NCBI GenBank assembly: GCA_037953625.1
Contig: CM075650.1
Location: 7,752,501-7,816,500, forward strand
Direction of reading: 5' to 3'
DNA: 64,000 nt
DNA from: Crotalaria pallida
Taxonomy: Eukaryota; Streptophyta; Magnoliopsida; Fabales; Fabaceae
How positions within the stretch are numbered: the first letter of the stretch is position 1; each line of letters begins with the position of its first letter. Position numbers and translations under genes: made by a program. Below, one piece after another: positions 23,961 through 36,409 of this stretch. The notes below the pieces were generated by a model, which searched no databases, had not been told where the DNA came from, and worked only from the letters and a program-made list of their open reading frames with translations.

Positions 23961-24348
23961 TTGAAGCCAAGAGACAACTCAATTCATTGAGCTGCGAAAC
24001 GTGAAATATGAGTACTTTGGATTTAAACTACATGAAATGCTCTCCTCTTGTAAGGCCTTTATGATGTGCCGTCACTTTGACAAGATATAAACATGGATAG
24101 AATATAATTCCCTCGTTTTTTTAGTTGAGATGCTTTGAATGTCAAACTTACTCCCAAGTTTTATTTGCATTAAATGCTACTATATGAAAATTATGAAATC
24201 AACGTCATGCAGAAATTTTGCCTGTTTCTTGTTTAGAGTAAGTGCATATTCTATATCATTGCACTCTACAATTAATGGTAAAGTAAACAACAGTAAATGG
24301 AAAGAAGTAGTTGCATCAAATATGGCCCGAGACTTGGTAAAAGTTGAT

Positions 24349-27300
24349 TCACAAAAAGAGAAGAGAAAACCAAGTCCATGCCAAGAATAAAATTCTTAAA
24401 CTGTTAAACTTATGTTTGCTGGATGAGTTACCTGCATGAATAAACAGATGCATTAAAAAAATTTAAATATCATAAATGTATATGAAGTAATTAATTTACC
24501 ACCAAATCTATTTTATTTACCTAATTGAATATAATTGTTCCTAATGTTCCATTCAAAATCCCAGTGCTTCTGGTCATTTTTCAGTGTCCAATAAGACCAT
24601 CCAAAGGAAGCTGCATTATAGACTTCTAACTGTGCCCTTCCAAAGTCTTGATATTCTTTTTGGGATCCGCTTGTCACATTCCACTCATTTACCCACTCTC
24701 CTGAAATCATTCCACTTTCAAGTTATGGTCACCTTGTAAATGTTATAAACTTATAATGACTTTGCCAAAGAAATGAAAGGTATCTGAGCTTGAAAGCATG
24801 GATAGGACACGACACAGGACATAGAGATATGACAAATTTTAAAAATTGTTTGACACAACACGACTATGATATAAGATATAAAATTAATATATGATTAACA
24901 TTAATGCACAAATCTTAAAGTAAAAGAAAAGAATAATGCTTTAAAGACATGAGTATTTGTCAACATATTAATAAGCTAGCGTCTAACTATTGTGACATTT
25001 CATCAATAACCCTATGAGTATTAAAAAATAATCATAAAAAGTTGTATAGTATAGTTAAAAGTGTCAAAAAGTATCTCATATAGACACACATATGTGAGAC
25101 ACGAAACATAATGACTATTTTGAACTGTCTTATCATAGCATCCAAGTTGAAACAATGCTCATTTATACATACAAGGCTTTTCAAAGTGGAAGTTTATAAA
25201 TGACAAGCATCTAATGCTCCTAAAACTAAAGTTAATTAGAGTTGTCTTACCAATAAAAACAAGTGGGCCATTTGAATTGTTCAATGCCTTGAGTTGACCT
25301 TCCCTGCTATTGTATATGTACTGTATATTATCCCAAACACTCTTATTAACAAAATATGTATCAAAGAGGTTGTAGAAATGCAAATCCAAAACTAAGTTGT
25401 GAGATCCTATGTTGGCCTGATAAAGTTCCAAAGGATCTGCAGCGCCGATTCTTTGGCAGATTATTACGTAAACTGACGACGAGTATTTACGAACAATTTG
25501 GTAGCCCTGCTTATAGTATGAAGTTAAAGTATCTAATGAAACTGTGCCAGCTGATGGTTCATTTAAAAGCTCAATTCCTAGCAATGCAGGATGTCTTGCA
25601 TATCTGCAAATGAGAATCACTGTTCTGTAAGCACATGGCTTAATAAACCATTTGCTTAACCACAAAAAAATTGCCTCTTCCAAGTATGAAGCAATATTAG
25701 GAAGGAAAAATAAACAATGATATGTTCTTAAAACATTATGATATGATGAATTTTATAACAATTACTTTTAACTCAAGAAAATATAGAAGAGGGAAATAAT
25801 TACAAAACATAATGCTATCAATTAGGACACCATTTGTATAACAAATTCAGGGTTTGAATGCAAAAAAAAACAAAAAAAAAAAAATGCTTCTCTTACTGAA
25901 AAATAGTTATTTGGTTCAAGGTATGAGTAATTGAGTAGAAAGAATTCAATATATTTACTGATCCTGACAAGAAGTGTATTAAGCAGATAAAGTTAGGACG
26001 ACTGTGAAATATTATCATGCAACCAGTATTCAATTTCTAGAACAATGTCTCAAAATATATTCTCAATTTTGCACAATTGAAACATACCTAGAAACTAAAA
26101 ATTCAATAACATCCAATGATTGTGAAATGTAATCTGAAGAAGTGGGCCAGCCAGTAAATCCATCTCTGCTTGCACTATGCTCCATCCCATTTTGGGAACC
26201 AGGAGCAGCATGAAGGTCAATTATGCATTTTATATCATATTCTCTGCAACATAACATTAATAGTTAGGCATATTTTCAGAAGGAAAAGCAAAGTTCCAAT
26301 TATGCTAAAATTCTTAAGATATTCAGTGAAAGTAGAACCTACTGTGCCCATGAAAATGCATTATCTAGAGCTTCAAGGCTTCCTCCAATAAATGGACCTG
26401 GAGGATCAGGATCAAAAGCAATCCACCATCCAACTGGTATCCTCACAGTATTTATTCCATGTTTGTATAGAAATTGGAAATCCTCTAAGGTGATAAAGCT
26501 ATTTCTATGTCTCTGCAGTTACAGAAAGCTGAACGATAAATAGGGAACATAATCTCCTATTTTACTTTGCTTGTATGTTTTAGCTTTCACTGATAGAAAA
26601 TATATTGGCATAAAGAAAAGATACAGAAAATAGTTGCAAGATATGTTTTTACCCTAAGAACATCTTTCGCGCGATCGTACCCGTATCCATTTGCTAGCTG
26701 GTAATCTCCATGCAAGTTATTTGCTACAATTGTCATTTCAAATGTGGCAGAATTATTATCCCATCCCGGTGCACCTGGATAGTCTGCCGTAAGCTGACCA
26801 TCTGTTGTAGCCTATAAATATTGCAGTATGCTCAAACATGTGATTATGTTAATCTGTTATAAGTTTAATGTTAAACAGTCAAATAATTTCATTAGCCATC
26901 TTAAAGATCCTTCAATATAGTATTGGTAAAAAGAAAAAGAAAAAGAAAACGAAATGTTGATAAATGACCCATGATAAAAAACACATATTATGGTGCTCAA
27001 AACACAATCATTATACTTTCTTTGTTTTATTAGTCTTTTTATTTTAACATAATGACAAGAGAGTGCTGTGAAAATACAGCAACATGATTATTTTACATGC
27101 AGCCAGATTAGCAAAAGGATGAATACCTGCACATAGGCCCCATCCTTTTTCTTTATGTGAACCCTATTTTCATGGTTCCTCTCAATTTCATATGTCTCTG
27201 ATGTTGAAGATGAATTTGCTGTTGCGGAGACAGAGCAGCCTTTACCTTCACATGTAAGAAATTGGCCTTCTGTGGTACGGAATTGAAATTCTGATTCGGA

Positions 27301-28935
27301 TATTCTCCATAACTGCAGCAGAAAAAAAAGGGTAATGTTTTTAATAAAACTTCCATTTTGATGATTCCATCATTATGTTTGAAGTCCTACTGAACTACGG
27401 GTGCTTACAATATTTGTTCAATTATGCATGAAAGAAGACAGCAATTGTTAGTGTTCAAGATACAATAGCATATGAGAAATTTATTTATTTATAAAAAAAA
27501 ATGGGAGATTCCAACCCAGAATTAATGTCCTGTATTACCATATTAGAACTGAATTAGAGCATAAAAGAAACTTTTCAATCAATCAAGAAAATTAAGACTG
27601 CAATTCCGATTTCTTCCAAAGCAACTATCATCATAGTACCTAGGATAAACAACTGTGTTACCAGTATTGCATCCTAAAAGTAGCTGAAAATGAAAATAAA
27701 TAGGACTCCCTCCATCCCTAAATATAAGACTCTTTTGAAATTTTTATTTTGGTCCTATTTATAAGACCCTGTACTTAATCACCACCCTGGACCTGGAGAA
27801 TAGGGTGAGCAATTACTTGAACCAACAAAAAAAAAAGATATAGAATTTCTCTTCTATGACAAGGATTTTTAGCTGTTTTGAATCAGAAGAATTAAGCTCT
27901 AATTCCCCTTTCTTTCATCTAAAAGATTCATCTTTGTTGCTTTGTGTTCAGGTCAACAAAAGCATTACTCATCAAATCAACATTGTCTTGGATGGTTCCA
28001 AAATTGTTAATGTTTTAGTGTTTCTTCAGAGTAAGCCACATTAATTTCAATAGGTCACCTTTCAAAAGTCAGCAATGCCAGAAAATTATTCAAGTTCACA
28101 GACTTAAAAAGCTTGTTCATTCTGCAACTTTCTAATTTAAAACAATCAAATATGGCTTCAGAAGTAATTTTAATGTGAATGTTGGAATATGACATGATAA
28201 TAACAAGTAACAACCATATCTTGTCTATCCGAAATATATTATCAACTCAGATGAGCACAGATAAAACCAGAAGGATTAACTGACATTTAATTATCACTAT
28301 GGAAAAATAGATGCATGCTACCACACAACAATGAATAGAAAAATATAACCAAGAGGAACAGAATTGAAATCTTACCCTAAAGGTTTCCCATGAAGATGGC
28401 ACATCCCTATCAACAGTGACATTCATTCCTCCTCCATTCTCTGCAGACACATACTTCTGCAATGTCACAGACTTAAACTGCACCTGTGTCCCATCCTACA
28501 TTTCTCAATGTCAACATGCAGTATTGCAGTTCAATAATTAAAAATTCCATAAGAATCAATCAAGTAAGTTAACCAAAAAATGAGGTAACAAAATAAAAAG
28601 TATCTCACAAGCATATCTCCATTGGCAATGCCATCAAACAATGAAGGCTTGATCCAACCTTCAATAACCAACCACCCTCCTAAGTTCACTCCTCTAACTT
28701 TAGAATCTCCATGTAACCCCTCCACTTGAAAAAAGAGGCCATTCAACACAATAAAGAAGTAAGATATTGTGTTCATAACATTATCTATAACATTATCTAT
28801 GGAGAATAAATACTATCTTATAAGGCAACAAACTTTGAAGTTAAAATAATTTACCTTACCTGAATATACACCAGAAGTGATGAGATAACAGCACAGTAAG
28901 AATGCACATGACCATCTAGTAAAAAAAAGTCCCAT
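24349..28935 (-). CDS. Secreted GH5 glucan 1,3-beta-glucosidase (exo-glucanase A-like), 10 exons
   Basis: Exons on the minus strand: 28860-28935, 28609-28724, 28376-28495, 27127-27312, 26653-26811, 26343-26512, 26088-26243, 25251-25603, 24521-24700, 24349-24431. All introns are GT-AG, phases agree, and the product is 532 residues. Residues 1-25 are a hydrophobic signal peptide. VRGVNLGGWLVIEGWIKPS opens the glycoside hydrolase fold. About 65-190 is an inserted beta-trefoil/fascin-like region (FKSVTLQKYVSAENGGG; FQFRTTEGQFLTCEG). The catalytic barrel follows: NTVRIPVGWW, DLHAAPGSQNG, acid/base E343 in LLNEPS, nucleophile E447 in GEWVNEW. A hydrophobic C-terminus (residues 516-532) hints at membrane or GPI attachment. 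Likely role: hydrolysis of beta-1,3-glucan at the cell wall. An upstream in-frame ATG at 29037 would destroy the signal peptide, so 28935 is preferred. Confidence 0.93.
27706..27770. mobile_element. Truncated Stowaway end in a GH5 intron
   Basis: CTCCCTCCATCCCTAAATAT followed by AAGACTCTTTTG matches the left terminal repeat of the MITEs in this window. No right end follows, so only a terminal fragment remains, inside the 1.06-kb fourth-to-third exon gap (intron 27313-28375). Confidence 0.65.
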
Positions 28936-30782
28936 CAAGGAATGTATGTAGGTTTTTTTTTTTTTTTTCAAAAGCACCCAGAAAGCATAAATGCAGAAGA
29001 ATCCATCATAGGAAAACAAGCAAAGTGAAAGAACCAATTATGTAGGAGAGAGAATTCAAAGGAAAAGCACCAAAAGTCCCTTCCTTATCACTAAGTTGAT
29101 ACCAAATTCAACTTCGTGTGCAAACATAAGACAATGTTTTTGGGTTTTGGGATTGCTTCTCTCAATTCTTTAATTTATTGGTTTAAATATGTTTTTGTCT
29201 TTGAAAATGTAGTAATTTTTGTTTTCCGTACTTATATATTGACTTTTTGGTTTTGAAACTTCGATTTTTCAAAATTTTGTTTTTGGTTTTATTAATGATG
29301 CGGTAATAACATAATTGATCATGTTAGAGATAAATATGACACGTGTCACATATTAATGGTAGTCATTTCATCTTTTGGAATTAAAGACAAAATTCAAAAA
29401 AATAGAATGATCAAAATAAATAAAAAATTACAATAATTGAAATGAAAAATCACTATAATTTTCGAGAATCAAAAACATATTTTAACTATGTTAACAAAAT
29501 AGGGCTTCAATATGTTTTCCTCCCAATTTTTTTGGGACAATTATTAAATGTTACGTAAGGTTGGCTTTAGTCACCTTATACCACCACGGGTGCTACCAAT
29601 TGATGAAGCAGTCAATTATATTGTTAACATATCATTACTTAGCTAACGACATTTGGAATTTGTAAAAAATAAAATTAAAACTCAAATAACCTTGAGGGAC
29701 CAAGATAATAATTAAACCAAAAAAAATAAAAATAAAAATACACTATATGTTCAAGTTGTGTTGAAAAGTGAAAACCAAAGGGTCGAAGAAAAGCACAACC
29801 GTTGCAGAGATGGAGAGGGGAAAATGAAAAGGGTACAAAAAGTGTTAACATGATGCCATTTGCTAGGTGAAAAAGGAAACTTTGCTTGGAGATGCTTCTA
29901 CTAATTATTTTAATTTAATAGTTAATCAATTATTTAGTTCTATATTGTATGTCATTATTTATTTATTTTTATTTTTATTTTTATTTTTTTTGAAATGATA
30001 TTGTATGTCATTAACTCATTATCATACGTTGGACTTGGAGGAGAAAAAAAGTAACAGAATTAGGATAGTCGGTGAAAAAGGTACATAGTTCGAAAGGAAA
30101 TGTGACATGCTTGGTTGTTTTGCTTTGTTTTATTTGAGTATTTGTCTTATCTCAACTCAACACCTTATCAACATCTTCAATGGTGTGGTGGATTGAGCAC
30201 CCTCTTATTAATTACTGTTGGCTGCAACAATCTTCTTTTTTCTTTGGGGTAGTCATCATGCAAATACCCGAAGCTGAAGTTGAAGGTGAATGGAGGAAGG
30301 AGGCTACTGTGGCATTTGAATGCAGAGTGAAAAAAGGAATTTGAGAACCAATTTGACTGAGATTTGTATTGAAAAACGGTTAAGGTTACATTCCAGTAAC
30401 ATATATCATGAGGTAGGCGATGTGGAACTTCCAACGCGTCCCCTCCAACGAAACCTGATTCATTCCATTTCAAAATTAATTAACAATGAGTGAAATAACC
30501 CAACAAATATTTAAACTATACCATTTATTATGAGATAGGTAATATGAGACTTCCAACTTAAACTAAAAGATTTGTGATTTATCACTTTGTTCCGGGCCAA
30601 AGCCCACTATCGGTAGGGCATAACTCTTGCTCAACATGACCAATATGCTGGAGCAGTCAAAAAGTGTTGAGAAATACATGATTAAATCTCCTCTTCCATG
30701 TGCTCCAAGATAAGTTAATTAAATAAATAATATTTGCAGATAAATGTATTATTGAGAAAGTTATAAGAAAAAACCTGCTAAG

Positions 30783-30819
<37 letters not shown>

Positions 30820-31082
30820 TTATATATTAACTACACCACATGAAACCAAAATTAATTTGGAGGTCAAATCTAATGGTTTTGGATTAAATTAAAAATTATT
30901 ATTTGAATGCTGATACTGAAAATAAAAACCACTTAAGAAAAAAGATGATTAATTTTTTTAAAAGAAAAGAATTTATTAAGATACTACATCAGTTCATTGT
31001 AAGTTGTAACGCAACAACGCATAAAGCACAAAATTTTCTTTCTGCAGAAAAGGCATAAACCCGATTTTAATAGAAAAATATA
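28936..31082. other. Upstream region of the GH5 gene, no gene seen
   Basis: It should include the GH5 promoter and 5' UTR, but no clear TATA box could be fixed. Beyond 29200 there is AT-rich DNA. A 98-codon minus-strand frame at 30177-30473 has no recognisable domain. A TA microsatellite lies at 30785-30813. Confidence 0.4.
30785..30813. repeat. (TA)n microsatellite
   Basis: TA run of about 14 units. Confidence 0.85.
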
Positions 31083-31154
31083 AGGTCCTACCGGGAGTCG
31101 AACCCAGGTCGCTGGATTCAAAGTCCAGAGTGCTAACCACTACACCATAGAACC
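31083..31154 (-). tRNA. tRNA-Gln (anticodon TTG)
   Basis: The minus strand folds as a 72-nt cloverleaf. The acceptor is GGTTCTA with TAGGACC (one G-T pair), the D arm contains TGTAGTGGTTAGCA, the anticodon stem CTGGA/TCCAG holds loop CTTTGAA with anticodon TTG, the T arm is CTGGG TTCGACT CCCGG, and the discriminator is T. Boxes A and B (GGTTCGACTCC) are intact and there is no intron, so it looks functional. It reads the Gln codon CAA. Confidence 0.97.
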
Positions 31155-31667
31155 AATTCGCTAACCCAATCATGATATAATTTTATTGATATTGGCTTAT
31201 ATAACTTTTTAGGTGTCAATTTTATATGTCCTTGAATTTATTTTATTTTATTTTAATGTTTTGGATTCTTGAATTTTTCACAAAGTTTTAAAATTGATTA
31301 TTTTACAACTTAAGTAATGATATAAATCAACGACATATCATGTCATCTTCGTTACATCGATATATGACATGTTATTTAATGTTACGTGGCACCACATGTT
31401 TTTTTTTTAATTAAAAATATCAATTCTTTTAAAAATAATTAACAGGTTAGATTTTCTTTATTAAAAAATGCAATTTTTTAAAAAATAATTAAAATTAGGA
31501 TTTACTTAATCAACTTTTTAAATAAAGCAAATATGTATTGAAAAACTATATTCACTGTTCTTGAAGTATTAAATTTTTTATTATTTTAATACAAAATTAT
31601 TCTTTTAAGATAATTATCTTTATTCCTAAAGTTTTGGAGAATAAGAAAATTTTTAAAATTAAAATAA
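31155..31667. other. Intergenic, nothing recognised
   Basis: AT-rich DNA following the tRNA 5' side. No element ends were identified. Confidence 0.4.
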
Positions 31668-31687
31668 GTATGATTGTTCCTACATAT

Positions 31688-31727
<40 letters not shown>

Positions 31728-31747
31728 ATATGTAGGAACAATCATAC
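31668..31747. repeat. 80-bp perfect palindrome with TA core
   Basis: The 40-bp left half is the exact reverse complement of the right half. The outer arms read GTATGATTGTTCCTACATAT and its complement, and the centre is a TA run (about 31691-31724). The arms contain unique sequence, so this is more than a microsatellite. No TSD or coding content. Confidence 0.95.
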
Positions 31748-32041
31748 ATATATATATTATTTTTTTGGAAATTATGATAAATTATATTTCAGTTATTGTT
31801 TTTTAGGCTCTTGCACATAAATTAAGAAATTAGTAAATGATATAAGAATTTGATATGTTTCGACTATATTACCCTCAATTAATAATAGAAGAGAGAGTAA
31901 TAATAAATATATGAATATTATATTGAAGAGAGATGAAGATTACCCTAATTGTTTCACCTAGTGTGTGAGGATGCTTATGGGATTACTTTCCCTTGACTAG
32001 TGTAATTTGTTTTGGTTGTGTTCAGACTTTTAGCCTTGTTG

Positions 32042-32090
<49 letters not shown>

Positions 32091-32493
32091 TGAAAAAGAA
32101 AAATATAAACGGATATTGGCCTAATAGTAATCTTTAAATACTGTTTGATCAATCGCTGAAAAAAAAAAAAAAAAAAAAAAAAAAGCTGAAACAGTTATTG
32201 GCTTTAGGGGGAAGAATAAGACTTGCCGCTTCTGAATCTGAAGGAGTCTCACTTTTGGCAAGCAGGCAGTGCTTGTCCTGTTCTGAGTTTCAGTTTTTTA
32301 TATATTCATTCATAACTTTCATCAGCAAAATAGTAAGTACTTAATATATTAGAAGTATAGTCAGAGAATCAAAACAGGAATGTTGTACTTCACAGAACTG
32401 ATGAAAAGCTGCTGAGGCCTGAGTGTATCAATTTACTTCTTCCGGTTCTACTTTTTAAAGTAAAAAAATTTGCAGCATATTTGGACAACAATA
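31748..32493. other. Intergenic with TA and poly(A) runs
   Basis: Holds a long TA microsatellite (32044-32088) and an A homopolymer of about two dozen bases (32160-32183). No gene seen. Confidence 0.5.
32044..32088. repeat. (TA)n microsatellite
   Basis: Uninterrupted TA run of about 22 units. Confidence 0.9.
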
Positions 32494-32501
32494 CTTTCAT
32501 C

Positions 32502-33552
32502 CATGGTTGTCAAAAACTAGTGTTAATACTTAAAAACTTACGAATCTACGAATCTACCTATGGAAAACGAGTTGAAACTAATGGAAACTCGGAGTGATGT
32601 GACTCGGGTAGACTCGGGTGGATACTGGTACACTCTTGTAAACTCGCGAGTTTAAGGCCGAGTTAGCGAGTTAGCATTCTTGAGCCCTAAACGTCCAATC
32701 CTACATCGTTTTTCAATTTTTTTCAAATAAAAATCTTCTAGGTCATTTTTACAATATTTGTTACGCTTTTGGGGTAAAAAAAACCTTTAAATTAGTTTTA
32801 TCTTCTCCTTCTCATTCAAAAACTTCTTCAATCTTCAATTCTTCTCCTTCTGCCGCAAACACGCCCGCCCAACCCACACCCCATGCCCCACGCTTTTCTA
32901 ACTTTCTCCCTTTATTTGGTAATTGTTTACTTACTTTCTCCCTTTATTCCTTTATTTTATTTTTTCCTGTTTTCTTCTTCGTTAAGTTGGTATGATAATA
33001 TGATGAATGCTTGATTATGAGCTATGACCTTTATGAAAAGATGAGTAGCTTTATAGAAATCATTTTAAGTTTTCACTTTTAAGAAAAAATGCATTCTCTG
33101 CTTTTAAATTTTCGGTGTTACTTTTTTAGTGTTGTTCTTAAATCAGAACTCATTTACTTTGTCAGTATTTTTAAGTGTTACTTTGACTAAAGAGAACTTG
33201 CTTAGAAATTGATAATTAATTTTCATTTTTTTTTTGTGAAACATTATTATGTTAGTTTGAAATTAAAATTACACCGGATATGTTATCTTATTATGTTTTG
33301 AATTTGAAGTTCGAATATTGATGGATAAATTAACTTATATTACTTATTAGTATCAAGGAATAATATTTTACCATATTTTGTTATTACATTAAGTTTGAAA
33401 TTATGAATATTGATTATTAATAAGTCACAGGTCATTACAATATAGATGTAAATTTTTTTAGGTAAACTCGTACGAGTTTGCGAAACGAGTTTACAACTCG
33501 AGTTTACCTAGGCAAAACGAGTCTACGTAGACTCTCGAATTTGACAACCATG
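32502..33552. mobile_element. Non-autonomous hAT-type transposon with 8-bp TSD
   Basis: Perfect 13-bp terminal inverted repeats CATGGTTGTCAAA (32502-32514) and TTTGACAACCATG (33540-33552) are flanked by identical CTTTCATC (32494-32501 and 33553-33560). An 8-bp duplication is the hAT hallmark. Both subterminal regions are crowded with ACTCG/CGAGT words (for example AACTCGCGAGTT and CTCGTACGAGTTT), as expected for transposase-binding repeats. The 1.05-kb interior encodes no transposase. Confidence 0.88.
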
Positions 33553-33560
33553 CTTTCATC

Positions 33561-35296
33561 GATCATTATTATATACTTTAAGGTGGGGAAAAGATCAGCA
33601 CCTATCAAGCATCATCAATGACTACTAGGTGGAAGGTTAAAGTCAATAAGGGTATAATAGGCCATTTCACTTCACTCCCTTATTAGTCTCAACCATTGTT
33701 TTTTTAATTAATAAATCCAATGGTTATAAACAACAAGTGCATCAAATAAGAAACGTAAATGATGCATTGAAAAATCACCCTTGTTATTCACATTGTAAAT
33801 TGTGTTTATGCACTTTTCACTAACCAATTAATTTACAATCAATTTTTTTATTTCAATTTTTCCTCAAAAATGACCTTCAAACACATTTTAACATTTAAAA
33901 AAAAAAAATCTTAAACTTAGCCATTAGGAATTGAGGATAACAGACCAAAAAAAACACTTTTACATTTAAAAACTGAATATAAATACTAAAAGAAATAATG
34001 AACTTAATTATGTTTTCCAATAATTTTTTTTATTTTTTAATTTCTTATCTTCAACCTTAAATACTAAAGTTAAGTGGACTCAATAAAATGAAAATAAATT
34101 TGTGCTGAAATTGGTAACTATATTTTTTTAATGTACATGAATATATAAATAAACTAAATTTTTAATATAAACTTATTTTTCAAAGATAAATTATAGTAGC
34201 ATTACTAGATGCGCATTAAAAACAAAAAAAAACTATAAAATGTTTAGTTGGATCAACATCTCTTGGTGCAACTCAATACACTTCAAGTAGTTAAGTTAAG
34301 TGTGTGTTTGTTGTAACTAGTATAATTAGATTATGATTATTTTTATCTATGATTATAATTTGGTAAGATTATAATCTGTTTACGTTTTTGGGTCTCTTAG
34401 CTGAAAAATGAATTTAAGCTAATATGTTTTGTTTGGATAATGTAAAGAAGATTATTTTTACTGAGTAAATTACAAAAAAGGGTATGAAGTGATAAGGGGT
34501 AGTTAATGTGTTGAAGTGATAAGAATAAAATAGGAAAATTACATGAGTCTAAAAAATAATCTTAATAAAAATAATTTACAGCTTCTATGAGAAATATGTT
34601 AGATTTTGATTCTTTTTCTAATAATATAATAAAAAATTATAATATGGATGGATAAACAAACACATTATATTATTATTATTATTATTTTTTAAAAATAAGC
34701 TAAAAACACAATTCTAAGCAAAAGCAAATACTGTACCACATAAATTGAATAGGCATAAAATGTGAGACTCTTCGAAAGTACACCATTTTTCCTTCCTAAA
34801 AAAATTGTTTGTCTTTCGTAAAGCACATCATGATTAGTGCGTGAATAAACAATTAAGAGTCTAATTCATGTCCATAGATATGTATAGTGGCAGTAGCATG
34901 CATTAGTTTAATAATAATACGAGCTATGAATCTTCCTCCAAGGCGTGGCAAGTATTAATTTAATCTTAATTGGACAAAAACCAAACTCACAAGCAACGAA
35001 TTTCCCTAACCCGTTCAAATGAAAAGCAAACTTACACAACAATTCAATTCCAAATTACGATAGTAACTGTCTCTTCATCACGCTATCCCCTCTTAGAATT
35101 CAATACTCCTACTCCACCACCTACTTCCCAAACCAACCACTTGTTCCTTCCACGCTTCTTCTAACTGCATATGTATTTTCCAAATATTCTTCACTTTTTT
35201 ACCATTAAGAAACTCACCCCCTAACTGCTACCTTCACTAACTTCATCATCAATTTCATCGTCACAATCACAAAAAAAAAGATTGGATTTTGAATTG
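33561..35296. other. Intergenic and promoter region of the tail-anchored protein gene
   Basis: AT-rich to about 34950, then a C-rich stretch (about 35060-35260) that probably contains the 5' UTR of the gene starting at 35297. No transposon ends found. Confidence 0.4.
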
Positions 35297-35950
35297 ATGG
35301 GGGGCCAAAAAAAGAAGGATATTAGTCATAGAGCAAGGAACCAAGTCATGGGTATCAGTGTCACAACTTCTCACAAGCCTGCAGGGTTAGACCTTATGCA
35401 AAACTGTGATCTTCCGCCGCCGTCCAAGGTTTTCATGGGACCAGATAAGGCTCTCTTGTTGTCCATGAATAATAGGGTCTGTAACATTGCAGGTAAGGAA
35501 GAACAGGGCGGAAAGTCAAGTATTAATGGAATTGAGCACGGCGATGATGATGATGATGATGGAGATAAAATGGAGCTTCTCAAGGCGCTGCAAGCGTCTC
35601 AAACTCGTGCCAGAGAGGCGGAAAAGAAGGCTGCGGCGTTGAGGAAAGAAAGGGACATTCTTTCCGTGGCTTTGATGGAGGAGGCGATGCACTTGTTCGC
35701 TCATCGCCAACGGGTTAGGTTTCTTGAGCTTCAAGTTTCAAACTCGCAATCCTTATGGCTGCAGCAGCAGCAGCAGAAAAAACAAGCAGTGTCTTGTTGC
35801 TGTGCCGGAGCAACAGAGGGAGCATTAGAATCATCCAAGGAAGATGATGGCAATGGCGAAGAGAGATCAAGTGTCACATGGGTTATGGCTTTGGTTTTTT
35901 CATTGGGAATCGGAGTGACAACTGCATTTGCTTGCAGATACTTAATGTGA
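35297..35950 (+). CDS. Plant tail-anchored coiled-coil protein, function unknown
   Basis: The first true ATG is at 35297; the frame stays open a few codons further upstream but has no ATG. The 217-residue product has a low-complexity N-terminus, an acidic run of Asp residues (about 83-88), a heptad-rich helix (about 91-160: LLKALQASQTRAREAEKKAA, ERDILSVALMEEAMHLFAHR) ending in a poly-Gln stretch, and one hydrophobic C-terminal segment (about 195-213, WVMALVFSLGIGVTTAFA) followed by CRYLM. This layout predicts a cytosol-facing coiled coil anchored by its tail in a membrane. I recognise the pattern as a conserved plant family without a known role. It is single-exon and converges on the DEAH gene, 459 bp apart. 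Confidence 0.85.
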   Translation: MGGQKKKDISHRARNQVMGISVTTSHKPAGLDLMQNCDLPPPSKVFMGPDKALLLSMNNRVCNIAGKEEQGGKSSINGIEHGDDDDDDGDKMELLKALQASQTRAREAEKKAAALRKERDILSVALMEEAMHLFAHRQRVRFLELQVSNSQSLWLQQQQQKKQAVSCCCAGATEGALESSKEDDGNGEERSSVTWVMALVFSLGIGVTTAFACRYLM

Positions 35951-36409
35951 AATTGTGAATAGCCCTGTTACCATTGAATTTGCTTTGCTACAAGGATAAT
36001 CATCTGCATATCCTAATTTTTGCTTTTATTATTACATTTATATTTATATATACACTCGGTAACAAGTTAATTACAACACATTGTGATAAACAAACTTAAG
36101 TTATTCTCTCCTCCTCTACATTTACTACACCTCTATGATATTCTTGCTTTTGTTTGCAACGGGAAAGCCATTTTCACAACCTTAGTGAATTTACTTAAGA
36201 GCAAAATGAAATAAGAAATGCATAACCAGAAAGGCAAAATTATACACAAACTTGGAGGCGGAAATTTACTGTACAAAATCAATATATACATTAGTTAAGG
36301 TGAGCTCTACACATTACCCAGTAATCAACGTCTATGTACATAACATATACCAGTAAGAATAAAATCCGCATATACTATTATCTCAGTTAACTAATACATA
36401 AATGGCTAT
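35951..36409. terminator. Shared 3' region of two convergent genes
   Basis: T-rich and A-rich sequence between the stop codons of the tail-anchored gene (plus) and the DEAH gene (minus) must contain both poly(A) sites. No unique signal was assigned. Confidence 0.4.

Noticed and set aside
28936..29037. Upstream in-frame ATG for the GH5 protein at 29037
   Set aside because: It would put 34 residues, including a poly-Lys run coded by a homopolymer, before the signal peptide. The start at 28935 gives a normal secretion signal.
30177..30473. 98-codon minus-strand reading frame between GH5 and the tRNA
   Set aside because: No domain, no splice partners, composition typical of chance frames.
35282..35296. 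Five-codon extension of the tail-anchored protein from a TTG
   Set aside because: The first ATG in frame is at 35297. Plant translation normally starts at ATG, and the extension adds no recognisable feature.
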